64,000 nt of DNA from Lolium rigidum (taxonomy: Eukaryota > Streptophyta > Magnoliopsida > Poales > Poaceae), in NCBI RefSeq assembly GCF_022539505.1, contig NC_061508.1:29940256-30004255 (forward strand). The letters are read 5' to 3'. Positions 1-10,354 of the stretch are shown one piece after another. Both the position numbers and the translations under genes were made by a program. Under the pieces are notes generated by a model, which made no database searches, was not told where the DNA came from, and saw only the letters and a list, made by a program, of their open reading frames with translations. Every line of letters begins with the position of its first letter. The first letter of the stretch is position 1.

Positions 1-31
1 TTGACATGCCATTGTCACAGGCGGGGACACG

Positions 32-324
32 GATCCGGTGACATGCCCATAGCATGTCACCAATGAACAGTGTTGTGACATGCACTTTGGGCCGTTGGAT
101 CAAAAACGAGCGAACTAGATGTCGTACTGTAGCGAGTCACTGTAGACAATCCTGTAGCGAGCACTGTAGCATGTACAATGTGGATGTTCCTGTAGTTCAC
201 GCACTGTAGCATATACACTGTATCACGTTCATCTGACCGACGATTCTTAATCCAACGGCATAAAACTAGACGCATGTTATGGTTACTGTTCATTGGTGAC
301 ATGCCTATGGCATGTCACCGGATC
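32..324. mobile_element. MITE-like element with 39-bp terminal inverted repeats
   Basis: The first 39 bases (32-70) and the last 39 (286-324) are inverted copies with only two or three mismatches. Each arm is itself partly palindromic around a ggtgacatgc core. The 293-bp body has no plausible protein. Size and structure fit a non-autonomous DNA transposon (MITE). I could not identify a clean target-site duplication, so the superfamily is left open. Confidence 0.7.
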
Positions 325-1103
325 TCGTTCCCACAGGCGGACGGCCCGACCCCTGTGTCTCTCACCGGAGGTGAAGGAGAAGTGGGACGGGTGGTGCTGT
401 CGGCGCCGGAGGGTTGGGTGGCGGGCCGGTTTGTGGCCGCAGCGGTAGCCTAGGAAGTGGCTTGCGACGGTTGAGAGGCAGGATGGGGCGGTCGCGCCGG
501 GGGATTTTGGAGCAGCGGGGAGAAACCAGCGGCGCCGGCGCGCTACTGCATCTAGTAATGGGGCGGCGGAGGGGAAGCAGGGGCAGCGGTGAAGGAGGGG
601 CAGCACGGGATCCTGCCGGCGTCGGGGAAGTAGGGGCGGCACGGGAGCCTGCCGGCGTCGGGGAAGTAGGGGCGGCACGGGAGCCTGCCGGCGTCGGGGA
701 AGGAGGGGCGGCGCGGGAGCCTGCCGGTGTCGGGGAAGGAGAGGCGGCGCGGGAGCCTGCCCGGAAGGAGAGACGGCGCGGGTCCGTGGCGGCGGAGCGG
801 GCCCTGCCAGCCACCAGCGACGGGGAAGGTGGGGAGCTGCGCGTGGGGGGGAGGGAGACCTCCCGGCGGCGGCAGGATCCCTCAAATCGGCGGCGCACGA
901 GACCTCCCGGCGGCGGCGCGGAGCCCTCAAATCGGCGGCGCGGCGGGCCTCAAGGCGGCGCGGCGGTGGGATTTCAGTCGGCGGGGGGGGGGTCCTCGCC
1001 GGCGCTGGTCGTGGCCGACGGTGGGCAGGAATTGGGGAGCACGAGCGGAAACCGTGGTAGGTGGGTTCGTGCGTGGGTGTGTGGGGTGCGTGGGGTTTAT
1101 TTT
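325..1103. other. GC-rich stretch, no supportable gene
   Basis: This segment is very GC-rich and open in several frames on both strands at once, which is expected of high-GC DNA and of the minisatellite inside it. The predicted peptides are low-complexity Gly/Arg/Pro sequence without a recognisable domain. It may be captured genic or 5'-UTR DNA belonging to a TE whose end is the palindrome at 1,104. I do not call a gene. Confidence 0.5.
591..763. repeat. Minisatellite, 36-bp unit, about 5 copies
   Basis: Units start at 591, 627, 663, 699 and 735 (the last is partial). Each begins gaagtagggg or gaaggagggg and ends gccggcgtcggg. The 36-bp period is a multiple of three, so it yields 12-residue repeats on both strands and explains the long overlapping ORFs here. 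Confidence 0.9.
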
Positions 1104-1175
1104 GAGCACCGGTTTCAGAATAGTGTCACCCTATATATATATATATAGGGTGACACTATTCTGAAACCAGTGCTC
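1104..1175. repeat. 72-bp near-perfect palindrome centred on a TA run
   Basis: Two 36-base arms differ by one base and meet in the middle of a (TA)n run at 1,132-1,147. The right arm is the left terminus of the TIR element that starts at 1,148. The left arm is the same terminus pointing the other way. It therefore looks like two copies of one element family abutting at a shared microsatellite. Alone it would form a strong hairpin. Confidence 0.9.
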
Positions 1176-1289
1176 AGAATAATATTGTGAGCACCAAACA
1201 GTCTATAAGGAACGATCGAGCAGAAAAAACTGCCTGCACGCAGGCAACCTCCGTTTCCTAGCACGCACTGCACAACTCCATCCCTACCA

Positions 1290-2110
1290 ACCACCTATCG
1301 CCGCCCCTCACGACCACTTCTCCACTAATCCCGTACCTGCGCGCGCCGCCGCCGGCCGCCGTGCCCTTGCCCCGCCACTATCTCCCGCGAGCAGCCGCCA
1401 CAACCGACGCCCGCCGCCGCTATCCCCCGTGCGCCGAGGCCCTGTAACCTGTAGCGCCGCCGGTGATCTGGTGGCCTCACGCCGGCGCGCTCCTAGCATC
1501 CCCGGCCGCCCAACGCCCCGCATCCGCTCCAGGTCCTGCCGGCGAGCTGCCCCTACAACCTTCAGCGCGCAGAACCGCTCACGCCGCCCGTCCGCTCGCG
1601 CATCCGCCATCTCCTCCTCCGCAGCCCTGTCCTCCTCGCCCCCGACGGAAGGGCCCGTCCCCGCACCTTCTTCCCAAACGCCGGCAGAGACCCGCACCAC
1701 CCCTCCATCCCCGCGGATTCCACCCACAGACGGAACACGGGGTTCCCCCTGCCGCCCTTGATTCCAAAAGCCTGAAGCACCTCCTCAACATGGCGCACAT
1801 GGAGTTCTGCAGCTCCAAGCGATTGGACTTTCGCTCGCGCTGGCATGGACTCCCGCCGCGGGCGCCGGCCTATGCCCGTACTCGCTGCAGGCTGCCGCTG
1901 CACCAGCCCTCAACTCCTGCCCAGCTCGGTGCTACTGAATTTTTTCCGTTTCTTGCTGTAGGCAGTACAAGCAAGTTCAGAAGAAAGTTAAGTCGTACGG
2001 TGGCAGGAAGTGTAGGTCTGTTTTTTCGGTTTTGGAGAGGGCACAAATTTATCAAACCCCCTAATTTTCTCTCTTTTTTATCTACTACAGCCATGCACAT
2101 GTGTGTATAG
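1290..2110 (+). other. Gene-like GC-rich segment inside the TIR element
   Basis: A sharp GC rise at about 1,290 resembles a grass 5' UTR or first exon and fades into AT-rich DNA near 1,930. Forward frames are open at 1,429-1,761 and 1,463-2,110, but the peptides (Pro/Arg/Ala-rich, then a Leu/Phe-rich tail) match no family I recognise. Reverse frames are equally open. It could be a captured promoter and first exon, as in Pack-type transposons. I do not assign a protein. Confidence 0.3.
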
Positions 2111-3280
2111 AAGCAGTGCACTTGTACATGTCGTATTCTCTGGGATAGGAAATATTAGTCTTCACGTATGAACAGTCCAAGTTGTTGAATGCGGTAAGTT
2201 CAGAGAAGAAACCATGGGAAGTTCTTTGGATCGAACATCGTGTAGTCACTACCTCGGGAGAGGTCTCTTTAGATCTCTCTCAACTGATGTGAACTCCCTG
2301 TTCAAAAAAAAAAACTGATGTGAACTCTCGCAATCTACCAGCAGCCGCAGCCATAAACAGCAATGGTTCAGAGCATTGAAGCAGCTAGTGTATGTTCTCA
2401 AACTGTCCTGCTAAAATTGATTCATTTTATCTTCCTTTTTGTTCTTTCGATTGGTTGTTTCCACGCTGATGTTCCTGCTAGCTGTCTCAGTTTGACTATT
2501 GAATGAACATGCTCTGTTCGATGGAAATAGCTGGCTCAAACACGGGGCCTTGTCCACATAATTTTTCCTTCATGTTTGGTACTTATAATCTATTGACTCT
2601 TGTTCCATACATTTTTTAATCCATTGTTGGGAAGCACCGTTTTCCTTTTGGATAGCTCAAGCTGGCCATACTAAGTATAGAGAAAGAATCTGCTCTCTAT
2701 GTACAATCGTGTATAAAATCTATGACAATAAGAAGTACAACGAGTGATTTCTCTCCATAAGTAGAACATTTAATTTGCTCCCTGGCCGGGCAGCAAGAAT
2801 CTAAGTGTGGCGTCGTGTCCGAGTGCCAGCGAGTTTGTCCCATATATGTCTAACTGACTATACGGGAAGCAGACTATCAGTATATTTTGCTAGTGCTAAA
2901 ATAGAAGAAGTGAATGGCCAAAATATTTAAAGTATACTTGGCAATTTGGCAAGTGCAATCTGAAAAAAGGTGTACATTAAAATCATTTTATAAAAATGTT
3001 CATTTTGATTTATCTGAGAACTTCAATTCATCCTAGGACATAAGTTTGTACCGAATTTTGTTAGACTACTTTGGTCACTGTGATATCATGTTATATATTG
3101 TAAAGAATACATGTAAAATGAGGAAATTCACGAAGTAACGTCGCGAGACATCGAGAAGTACACATTGTTTCTCTATGCACTTAGGAAGTTTTTTTTGTCA
3201 ACTACGGGCAGTACAAATATCTATTAATCGGTAGTACAACTACTGAGCCAAGGTAGTAATTTCCAACATAAAGGTCAACC
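2111..3280. other. AT-rich interior of TIR element, nothing recognised
   Basis: No ORF, RNA gene or strong repeat is visible. The composition resembles intron or UTR sequence. The gaagtac-type short repeats begin only towards its right end. Confidence 0.4.
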
Positions 3281-3289
3281 ATGTTATAC

Positions 3290-4930
3290 GAGAAGTTCAA
3301 CCGTTCGACACGAGCAGTGCAAGCACCTATTATAAAAAGTACAAGAAAACCGACAAAATCAAAATGTAAAAAAACGAAATAATTCCATCACCCAAGAGGA
3401 AATGCAAATAGTTGACGGAGAGAAGTACAACCATTCGACACCAGCAGTACACCCACTTAATATAGGAAGTACAAGAAATTGACATAATTCAAATATAGGA
3501 AAAACAAAATAATCCCGTCATCCGCGAGGAAGTACAAGGAGTTATTCCGGGAAGTACAAGCGGAGACTACAGAAAGTACAAGCAGTAATTACAGGAACTG
3601 CAAATTGTACAAAGAAAAAACTCACACATAAGTTCACATAGCAATATTTGGAAGTTTAAATGTTAAGATCCAGGAAGTGCAGAATCTCTTAAATAGAGGC
3701 TAGGGAAAATCTATAATTATCATTTCAAAACACATGTTTAATAATTGTAAAACACACATGTATCAAAACATTTCCGGAAGTACAGCCACGAAGCCCAAGA
3801 AGTACAAGGACATGTCGCGAGAAGTTCAGATGCGCATGGTTGTGCTGCACATTTTTTGTGGTGAAAATTATAGCTCTGTTTTACTGAACACTTTCATGAA
3901 ACTGCACCAAGAAGTACAACCGTATTTCCCGATAAGTACAAGTTCATGTCGAGGGAAGTTCAGTGCTCTGTTTTTACGGGGCAGAAATCTATTGTCCAAA
4001 TCTCATCGATTTGATCACCAACCACTTCAATCATTGTCAGCAAAAGCTATATATGATAGAGTATATGTCTAATTTCATTACCTACAACATTTTACAACAA
4101 ATAAATGGATTAATCCATCAAATTCAAATCGTTATCCCACAAAATATACCGGAAACATGGTTTCAAAACTTCTAAAATTAGTTTTAAACCGTTTGGATTT
4201 GGCAAAAATGATACATACAAAAAAGATGCGCCATTTTGACAGCTTTCCAACAGTATATCATTTCCCTTGTTTAAATATTCCGAATGGAAATCGCGGGGAA
4301 ATCATTCGGTGCCCATCGCATAAAACGGGCGGACAGTAATTCGACTTATTCTCTTAAACTGTAAGGAATTAGAGAAAATAATTCGAATAAGAAAGTTGCG
4401 CCTAGTCCATAGCTTTCCAACGCCATATCATTTGCATCATTCCGATAAACGGTTGAAAAAATTCATCCAAATTACTGTCCGCTCGTTTTTTGAGTACGTC
4501 CGAATTTCGGTATTTTCAAGATTGTTCAAAAACTGTGAGGATTTTGAAAAAACTTAAAACATGAAAAAGTTGCGCAATTTCATTTGCTATCCAACGGTAT
4601 ATCATTTGCACAGTTTCGATAAGCGATTCAAAAATCGAACTAAAAGTTCGTTTTCTGGCCATATAGAGGCGTTTTGGTATTTTCAAAATTAAATTTAAAC
4701 CGTGTAAAATTTGAGAAAAGTGTGAACATGAAAAAGTTGCGGTTTTTCATTATCTATCCAACGGTATATCACTTGCATAGTTCCGACAAATGATTGAGAA
4801 ACTCGAGGTATAATTAGTACCTCTGAAGAAAACAGGAAGTTCAGGTAAGTTCGACAGAAAGTTGAACCCCGTTATCCGGAAAGTACAACCTTGTGTCCAG
4901 AAAAGTACAAGTCGGTGCTCAGAATATTAT
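3290..4930. repeat. Degenerate repeats: gaagtacaa motif and ~175-bp quasi-tandem units
   Basis: The word gaagtacaa, or close variants such as gaagttcaa, recurs dozens of times between about 3,290 and 3,960 and again near 4,840-4,910. Segments at 3,290-3,360 and 3,420-3,490 are diverged copies about 130 bp apart. From about 4,205 to 4,805 a second unit recurs roughly every 175 bp (near 4,205, 4,386, 4,560 and 4,728). Its core reads gaaaaagttgcg, then ctatccaacggtatatcatttgca. Nothing suggests coding. Confidence 0.65.
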
Positions 4931-4960
4931 TCTCGCAACCGGTTGCGTGAATAGTGCTGG

Positions 4961-5041
<81 letters not shown>
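4961..5041. repeat. (TA)n microsatellite
   Basis: About 80 bp of almost pure TA with three interruptions by c or g. It is the right-hand target DNA of the TIR element. It also truncates the CACTA gene region that follows. ORFs read through it (poly Ile-Tyr) are artefacts. Confidence 0.95.
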
Positions 5042-5043
<2 letters not shown>

Positions 5044-7021
5044 TTAGCTCACGATCGACAAGCGGTACTAACGACCGTCTATTTGGAGGTAGAGCTTCTA
5101 TTTGGACTAAACAAGCCTTTGTTGTTTAGTACTTCTTTAACCAAAAGTCCCGCCAGTTCCTCCGCAATTCCTAGTAGGTGTTCCTTTGGTTGGAGTGTGT
5201 CCCGCATGTAGTCGACCTATATAGGAAAATGAGATGAGTATGACTATATCAATGTTGATACCGAAAAATTGACGAAAATAAATAAAGTTGTGAATGTTAT
5301 TGCTTACGTTGAATTTATTATTGTTCTGCTTCTCAGTGGTTAACATGCGAATGGACTCACAAACGTAGTATCCACATAGATTCGTCCCTTGTGGCTGCTC
5401 GAGGGCACAAGTACAGAGTAAATGTTAGCTTCTCCGCCTGGTACTTCGCTTATGATGGTTCTTGAAAGCTGTCCAAGCCCTGCCAAGCAAAAGAATGATT
5501 GAATGAGTGGATAATTAATTGATATCTCACGAAAGATATAGCGCGGCGATGAAGGAAATTACACTTGGAGCAACTTCGCAAGTCGCGGAACCCGTCCACG
5601 CCTCTACTCGGTGGGTCTCTTACATCAACTATTCCCTTATCAACTTTAATGTCTAGTAGTATCCAAGTGGAAGCTGCACATGTTATGTATATACGTCGGG
5701 AATTACACTTAACATCGAGTAAGAAAAATTGGATGTGCATAAAAGATCATTAAGACTCTCACTCGTAGTTGTAAGGAAACAATATTGAATCACGAAATAT
5801 TACTCCCCAAAAACCTTAGTAGGTTTCCCCCGTTTCTTCGCGGTTATACTTTACCGTTTGAACATTTACTTTATCCGGGTCAACAAACCCAATATTGATA
5901 ATATTGTGACTTTTGCATTCATCGATCTTTAGTCTGCATAAGAGAACACATAATAAATAATGAGTATATGCAATGAAAACGAATATGAACTGAATGAAAA
6001 TGAACTTATATGTAGTTAACAACTTACAAGCAATAGCAACTCATGAGAGATTTGTCGAGGGCATCTAAATTGAATAACCGCCGGAGTTCATTTATCTCAA
6101 TATGGATCTCCTCCTTTCGGTAGTAATATTCACGTGGTATATGCGCCACGATGAACCTTATGTTCTCCTTGCATGCATCAAGGTACCACTGATGCAAATT
6201 CCGCATATGTGTTGGCAGTTTATGCAGCTGCTCTTTGCTGACCATGTCGGCCCCGTAGACAAATTGAGGAACTGTATCAGCAGTGGGTACTGCAGCATCT
6301 GCTGCAGACAACAATTCCTCCACGGTAACTAAACAGGCAGCCGCTAGGCTTGCAGCTTCTTCCAACAGGAAACCACCATGTTCCTGGTACACCTTGGGAA
6401 CATTAAGCACTTTGAGTGCTGGGATCGATTGTTTGGGCTGATCTCCGAGCAGGGGAACTTCCTTTCTTTTTTTGCCTTCTGTCGTTTGCTTGGCCTTTTT
6501 GGGTGCACTTGTTGAACTTGACTTCTTCTCGGCTGCACTTGTAGCTGATGATTTGCTCGTGGTAGCAATATCCTTCTTCTTAGCCTTTTCATCCTTGTTC
6601 TTATTAGCCTTTTCATTCTCCCTCTTGTCATCAATTACCCTCGCAAGGTGGCGTGTATAGTCATCCTTCTTCTCGTGTAAGTCATATTGCGATGGTGTGT
6701 TCAGAAAAGAAGTAGCATATGTTTTTTGCTTCTCGGTGTATGGATCTGGCGCTGGAGGTTTTGGCTTATGGAAATGATCATAGTTGTGTTTCGCAACAGC
6801 GGCCGCATTTTCCTCGACAGTAAGATCCCAAGGACGGGGGGAGGAACCTTTGGTACTTTTGGGAGGGGCGACAACTTGCGGGTAGGACTCTTGAAACGCT
6901 TCCGGCCGGGTGCATACCGAGTCTTAGTGGGCGGAGGCGGCGGCGCTGGAGATGGAGATGGACTACGGATGTCGTGGTCGACGTCGTACCCATGGGGTGA
7001 TGGTGTCGACATGTGATCAGT

Positions 7022-7110
7022 AGGAGGAGGTGATGGTGGCCTGCGATTACCTGGAGGAGGTGATGGTGGCCTGCGATCACCTGGAGGAGGTGATGGTGAC
7101 CTGGGACGAC
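7022..7110 (-). repeat. In-frame 30-bp repeats coding Ser/Pro-rich units
   Basis: Three 30-bp units (ggaggaggtgatggtggcct plus a variable end) encode repeated PSPPPGDRRP-type decapeptides on the minus strand. They lie in the proline-rich linker of the CACTA accessory protein. Confidence 0.8.
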
Positions 7111-8670
7111 TGGTACTAGGGGCTACCCAGCCTGGCAGCTTGATGTTCTTCTTTTCCCAGAGAATGATTTCTCCCAGCACCTCTCGGAGTGTAACCCCCC
7201 ATCACCTCCAGGGATATCGAGCTGCAATGTCTCCCACGACGGTACAACTGAATCCACCCCGACACGAGCATAGCCAGCTGGAATCTCATTGCCATGCCAT
7301 GTTGCCGGCTCACCTTCAGCTCCAAATGCAGGTAAGACATAGCCGACCGCCACCTTAACGGATACGTTCCCGAACACGTCATGGAGATCACAAGGTGTTT
7401 GCTCCTTGATTCCATCCATGGGGTCGCCAGGACCGCCATCTATCATCTTTAAAGGCGGTGCCACCTCCGAGTCGGCAACGCTGCTCGTCTCGTCGCCGAG
7501 ATATGCCGGCGGTATTATCTGGTCGGCGCTGTCCTTTTAGTTCATTTATCTCCAGCTGTTGCTCGCTGAATCTCCCGCTGCTGCTGGTCAAGTCGGCGTT
7601 GGAACTCGGCCATCCGGTCATTCTCGCACCTCGCAGCTCGCGTTGTTTAGCTCTCGCTCGGCTTCTATAAGTCTCCGCGTCGGCCGGAAACCCAAGCGAC
7701 CACGGAACACTAGGGCCGAAGCCTCTTGTTCGTCCTCCCTTCTCAGGATTACGGAGGACAAGCGTCAGCAAGTCTTTCTCTCTATCGGGAGCAAACTTTA
7801 GTTTTCCCGCCTTTATTTCTGTCGTCACTTCAATCCATTTTTCCCTGGGTACCCTAACCCTGCTGTCACTTTCAACAATGTTCCCTGTCTTCATGTCATA
7901 CTCACAGCCATGCGCGAGGAACCAATTTCGAGCCCTAATGTCCCATCCTTCTCGCGTGGGTTCCGGAGTGATCCCATTCCGCTCCATCTCAGCCTCTTGT
8001 GCATCCCACTTAGGCATGGCTACTTCGTAGCCCCCTCGCCCCGTATGATGGTGATATTTCTTCTCGCTTGCATTCTTCCGGTTTTTCTTGGACGAGGTTC
8101 ACAGCCTCCTCCGATTCTTTGTACTTCACAAATTCTTCCCAATTATGCTCCCGCTTCGATAGATAGTTCTCGAATATCGGAGGCTTCTTCTCGGCCTTAT
8201 AAGTTGCCCATAACCGGTTCTTATACGCCCGGAGAAGTTCCCCCATCTTCTTAAGAGCCCATTTCTTCACTAGCGCCCTCTGCTTAGCATTCTCAGACTC
8301 CGATCCCAGATCTGGCAAAGTGAAATGTGCCATGAGGTCGTTAAAAAGTGTGTCTTTGTACCTATCGGCAACCTGATTTTCGGACACCTTCTTGGTCTTG
8401 TTCCATTCTCTAATAGTGATCGGGAGAGAATCCCTAACCAGAACTCCGCACTGATTTTTAAATTTCGTTCTGACAGCTGAGGGTGCCACAGGTTGGCTTT
8501 CCGGTGATATAGCTTCAATTGTGAAGTGGTCTTTTTTGGTCAACTTCTTTGCCGGGCCTTGTTTGTCCAACTTATCTTCGGAGGCCTAAGAGAATAAAAA
8601 ATAATTAATTTATATACATATGTACATATAGAATTCCATTAATGCATCTATACTAATCGTATACCTCGTC

Positions 8671-8769
8671 ATCACCGGAGCCGTCGACTTCTCCATCACC
8701 GGAGCCGTCGGCTTCTCCATCACCGGAGCCGCCGGCTTCTCCATGATCACCGGAGCCGCCGGCTTCTCC
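8671..8769 (-). repeat. In-frame 24-bp repeats coding GEADGSGD-type units
   Basis: Four 24-bp units (atcaccggagccgtcggctt plus ctcc), one with a 3-base insertion, encode eight-residue Gly/Asp repeats at the acidic N-terminus of the CACTA-associated protein. All length changes keep the frame, which suggests the exon was coding when the repeats expanded. Confidence 0.85.
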
Positions 8770-8871
8770 ATCACCATCGCGGATTATGTTCGCGAAAATG
8801 TCTTCCTGTTCCAAGTCCCGTTCGAATGGATCCATTGTTTCTGCAAAAAATTAAATCGATAAGTACATGTT

Positions 8872-8917
8872 CTAACCCTAACCCTAATCAAACACTAACC
8901 AAACCCTAACCCTAACC
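8872..8917. repeat. Telomere-like repeat with telo-box
   Basis: Contains several ccctaa units, broken by variants such as aacactaacc, just upstream of the ATG at 8,835. The word aaaccctaa matches the plant telo-box found in promoters and leaders of growth-related genes. Here it lies in the presumed 5' leader of the minus-strand CACTA gene. It may be regulatory or simply a short degenerate repeat. Confidence 0.55.
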
Positions 8918-8971
8918 ACATATGGGGTAGGCTCAAGGAGGGGATGTCTCGGCGTGGAGCAGGGAGAAGAG

Positions 8972-9200
8972 GGCGGCGCGTGTTTGCGAGAGGGAGAGGG
9001 GTGTCGGCGCGTGTTTGCGAGAGGGAGAGTGGTGTCGGCGCGTGTTTGCGAGAGGGAGAGTGCGCGTGTTTGCGAGAGGGAGAGGGGTGTCGGCGCGTGT
9101 TTGCGAGAGGGAAAGGGCGCGTGTTTGCGAGAGGGAGAGGGGTGTCGGCGCGTGTTTGCGAGAGGGAGAGGGGGTCGACGTCGGTTGTTTGCGAGGGGGG
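8972..9200. repeat. Minisatellite, 27-31-bp unit, about 8 copies
   Basis: The unit gcgcgtgtttgcgagaggga, followed by a variable gaggggtgtcg part, recurs about eight times with lengths of 27 to 31 bp. Lengths that are not multiples of three give open frames of Arg/Gly/Val-rich sequence, which I treat as non-coding. It lies in the probable leader or first-intron region of the minus-strand CACTA gene. Confidence 0.85.
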
Positions 9201-9237
9201 AGGGGGTCGACGGCGGGTGTCGGCGGGTGTTTACTAA

Positions 9238-9565
9238 ACTAAAACTTAAACTCTAAAACTAACTAATTACAAAAACTATATATATACTAAAATACTAAAA
9301 TACTTATAATAAAAATGATCTATATATATACTAATTACAAAAACTAAAATAATTACAAAAACTAAGATTTAAACTAACTAATTACAAAAACTAAAATAAT
9401 CTATATATATACTAAAATACTTACAAAAAAAACTTACTAAATACTAAAATACTTACAAAAATTGTACAACAAAATTTAAACTACCTAATTATCTATATAT
9501 ATACTAAAATACTTACAATAAAAATGAACTAACTAATTAACCCACTAACTAATTAACTCAAAAAT
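9238..9565. repeat. AT-rich degenerate tandem repeats
   Basis: Short units such as actaaaatacttacaaaaa and ctatatatatactaattac repeat irregularly. There is no coding potential. The position between GC-rich blocks fits an intron in the leader of the CACTA gene. Confidence 0.7.
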
Positions 9566-9920
9566 TAAAAAAAGAGGGGGCGGACGGCGGCGCGCGGTTG
9601 GTGGCTACCTGCGCACGCATCGGGCGGAGGGCGCGGCGGCGGGGGCGGCGCCGGGGGTCGGCACGGCGGGGGCGCGCGGCACGGCGCGGCACGCGGCGGC
9701 GGCGCGCGCGCGCACGAAGAACGGCGCGGACGGGCGCGGCGGCTCAGACGGGCGCGGCGGCTCGGAGTGGGCGCGGAGAGGGCGCGGAGAGGGCGCCGGA
9801 GGAGCTCGAGGCGGCGATGTCGGCGACGGCGGTGGAAAAAATGGGCAGCCTGGCGGCGCTCAAATCGCTAAGTGTTGGCCTCCGGTGTCGCGGGTGGAGG
9901 CACCGCCCGCGGCGCACCCC
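9566..9920 (-). other. GC-rich putative 5' leader of the CACTA gene
   Basis: Very GC-rich, CpG-rich block between the minus-strand TATA box (9,921) and the AT-rich repeats. No convincing ATG-started ORF is seen in the minus sense. The forward ORF here is Arg/Ala low-complexity sequence and looks spurious. Confidence 0.4.
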
Positions 9921-9927
9921 TTTTATA
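9921..9927 (-). promoter_or_regulatory. TATA box of minus-strand CACTA gene
   Basis: The minus strand reads tataaaagggg immediately before a GC-rich leader and about 1.1 kb before the first ATG. The adjacent CACTA subterminal repeats support promoter function, as in other CACTA elements where the end drives the genes. Confidence 0.55.
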
Positions 9928-9929
9928 CC

Positions 9930-10050
9930 TACCCCCTTTTATCGCGGGCCGTGGCTCGACCCGCGACAAAAGCCCCCTTTATCACGGGTCGTGCCACCAC
10001 CCGCGATAAAAGGGGGCCTCTATCGCGGGCCGTGGCTCGACCCGCGACAA
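9930..10050. repeat. CACTA subterminal repeats
   Basis: Three alternating inverted copies of a motif reading tatcgcgggccgtggctcga, then cccgcgacaaaag. The same motif family occurs at 42,590-42,800 next to the true CACTA terminus. In CACTA elements these are transposase-binding sites near the ends. The expected cactag terminus to the right is not present before the LTR at 10,355. Confidence 0.75.
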
Positions 10051-10057
10051 GGGGTAG

Positions 10058-10148
10058 GAGCTGATCCGTGGCACAGCCCATCCAACGGCTCGGCCGTTTG
10101 AATCCAACGGCCTAGAGCCGTTGGATGGGTTGTTCCACGGATCAGCTC
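10058..10148. mobile_element. Small foldback element
   Basis: Arms of about 34 bases (gagctgatccgtgg to ccaacggctc, and the inverse) are separated by a 23-base centre. At 91 bp it is very small. It may be a tiny MITE or a hairpin within the CACTA end. Confidence 0.55.
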
Positions 10149-10354
10149 ATCTCCCCCTCTTCACCCCTTTTCTTTTTTCTATTTTAAATTAATAAAATTA
10201 TTATTTCAATAACTTTTGAATGGTAACTCAAATACAAATGTTTTATATATGAATATTGATCAGAAAAAGCTAATGAACATGAATATGCCATCCATATACC
10301 TATTTGCATCTCGCATCATATGCGGATAGTCGTGTATGTTTCACCCCTGTGCAC
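10149..10354. other. AT-rich flank, nothing recognised
   Basis: Unremarkable AT-rich sequence between the foldback and the left LTR of element A. I searched it for a CACTA terminus (tagtg) and did not find one. Confidence 0.4.

Larger units (their letters stand above)
1148..4960. mobile_element. TIR element inserted in TA microsatellite, 3.8 kb, non-autonomous
   Basis: The left end (gggtgacactattctgaaacc) and the reverse complement of the right end (ccagcactattcacgcaacc) align over about 50 bases, sharing cactattc and agaataatatt-tgagcacc. Both ends abut TA repeats (1,132-1,147 and 4,961-5,041). Plant elements that target (TA)n are known (Micron in rice, TAFT in Arabidopsis), and this resembles them in target choice. 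The interior has a GC-rich gene-like part (about 1,290-1,990) and an AT-rich repetitive part. No transposase is visible, so I infer it is non-autonomous. Confidence 0.6.
5047..8835 (-). pseudogene. CACTA-associated multi-exon gene with Ulp1-like protease tail
   Basis: Reads right to left. Exon 1 (8,665-8,835) starts MDPFERDLEQ and is followed by acidic Gly-Asp-Gly repeats. An intron with GT and AG borders (8,586-8,664) joins it to a long second exon. That exon holds a plant CACTA (En/Spm) accessory-protein region (about 7,400-8,585), a Pro-rich repeat (about 6,900-7,110) and a segment ending near 6,040. Later exons at about 5,850-5,950 and 5,560-5,720 encode pieces of a C48 (Ulp1/SUMO-protease-like) domain, including the WILLDIK motif. 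Such proteins accompany grass CACTA transposases. At least two frame breaks (near 8,060 and 7,195) and truncation at the TA repeat suggest a relic. The 8,060 break lies at a CTG, so sequencing error is possible. Confidence 0.65.

Noticed and set aside
414..1148. Long forward ORF (244 residues) and overlapping reverse ORFs in GC-rich DNA
   Set aside because: Driven by a 36-bp minisatellite and high GC. Open in several frames on both strands, with no domain.
4893..5211. Ile-Tyr-rich ORFs through the TA run
   Set aside because: Pure microsatellite translation.
8872..8917. Interstitial telomere or chromosome-fusion scar
   Set aside because: Only a few degenerate ccctaa units over 46 bp, better explained as a telo-box-like leader sequence or short repeat.
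8944..9256. Three overlapping plus-strand ORFs with repeated ARVCERE-type peptides
   Set aside because: Products of a non-triplet minisatellite read in all three frames, with no start context or domain. Also not a CRISPR array: units are contiguous, without spacers, and this is plant DNA.
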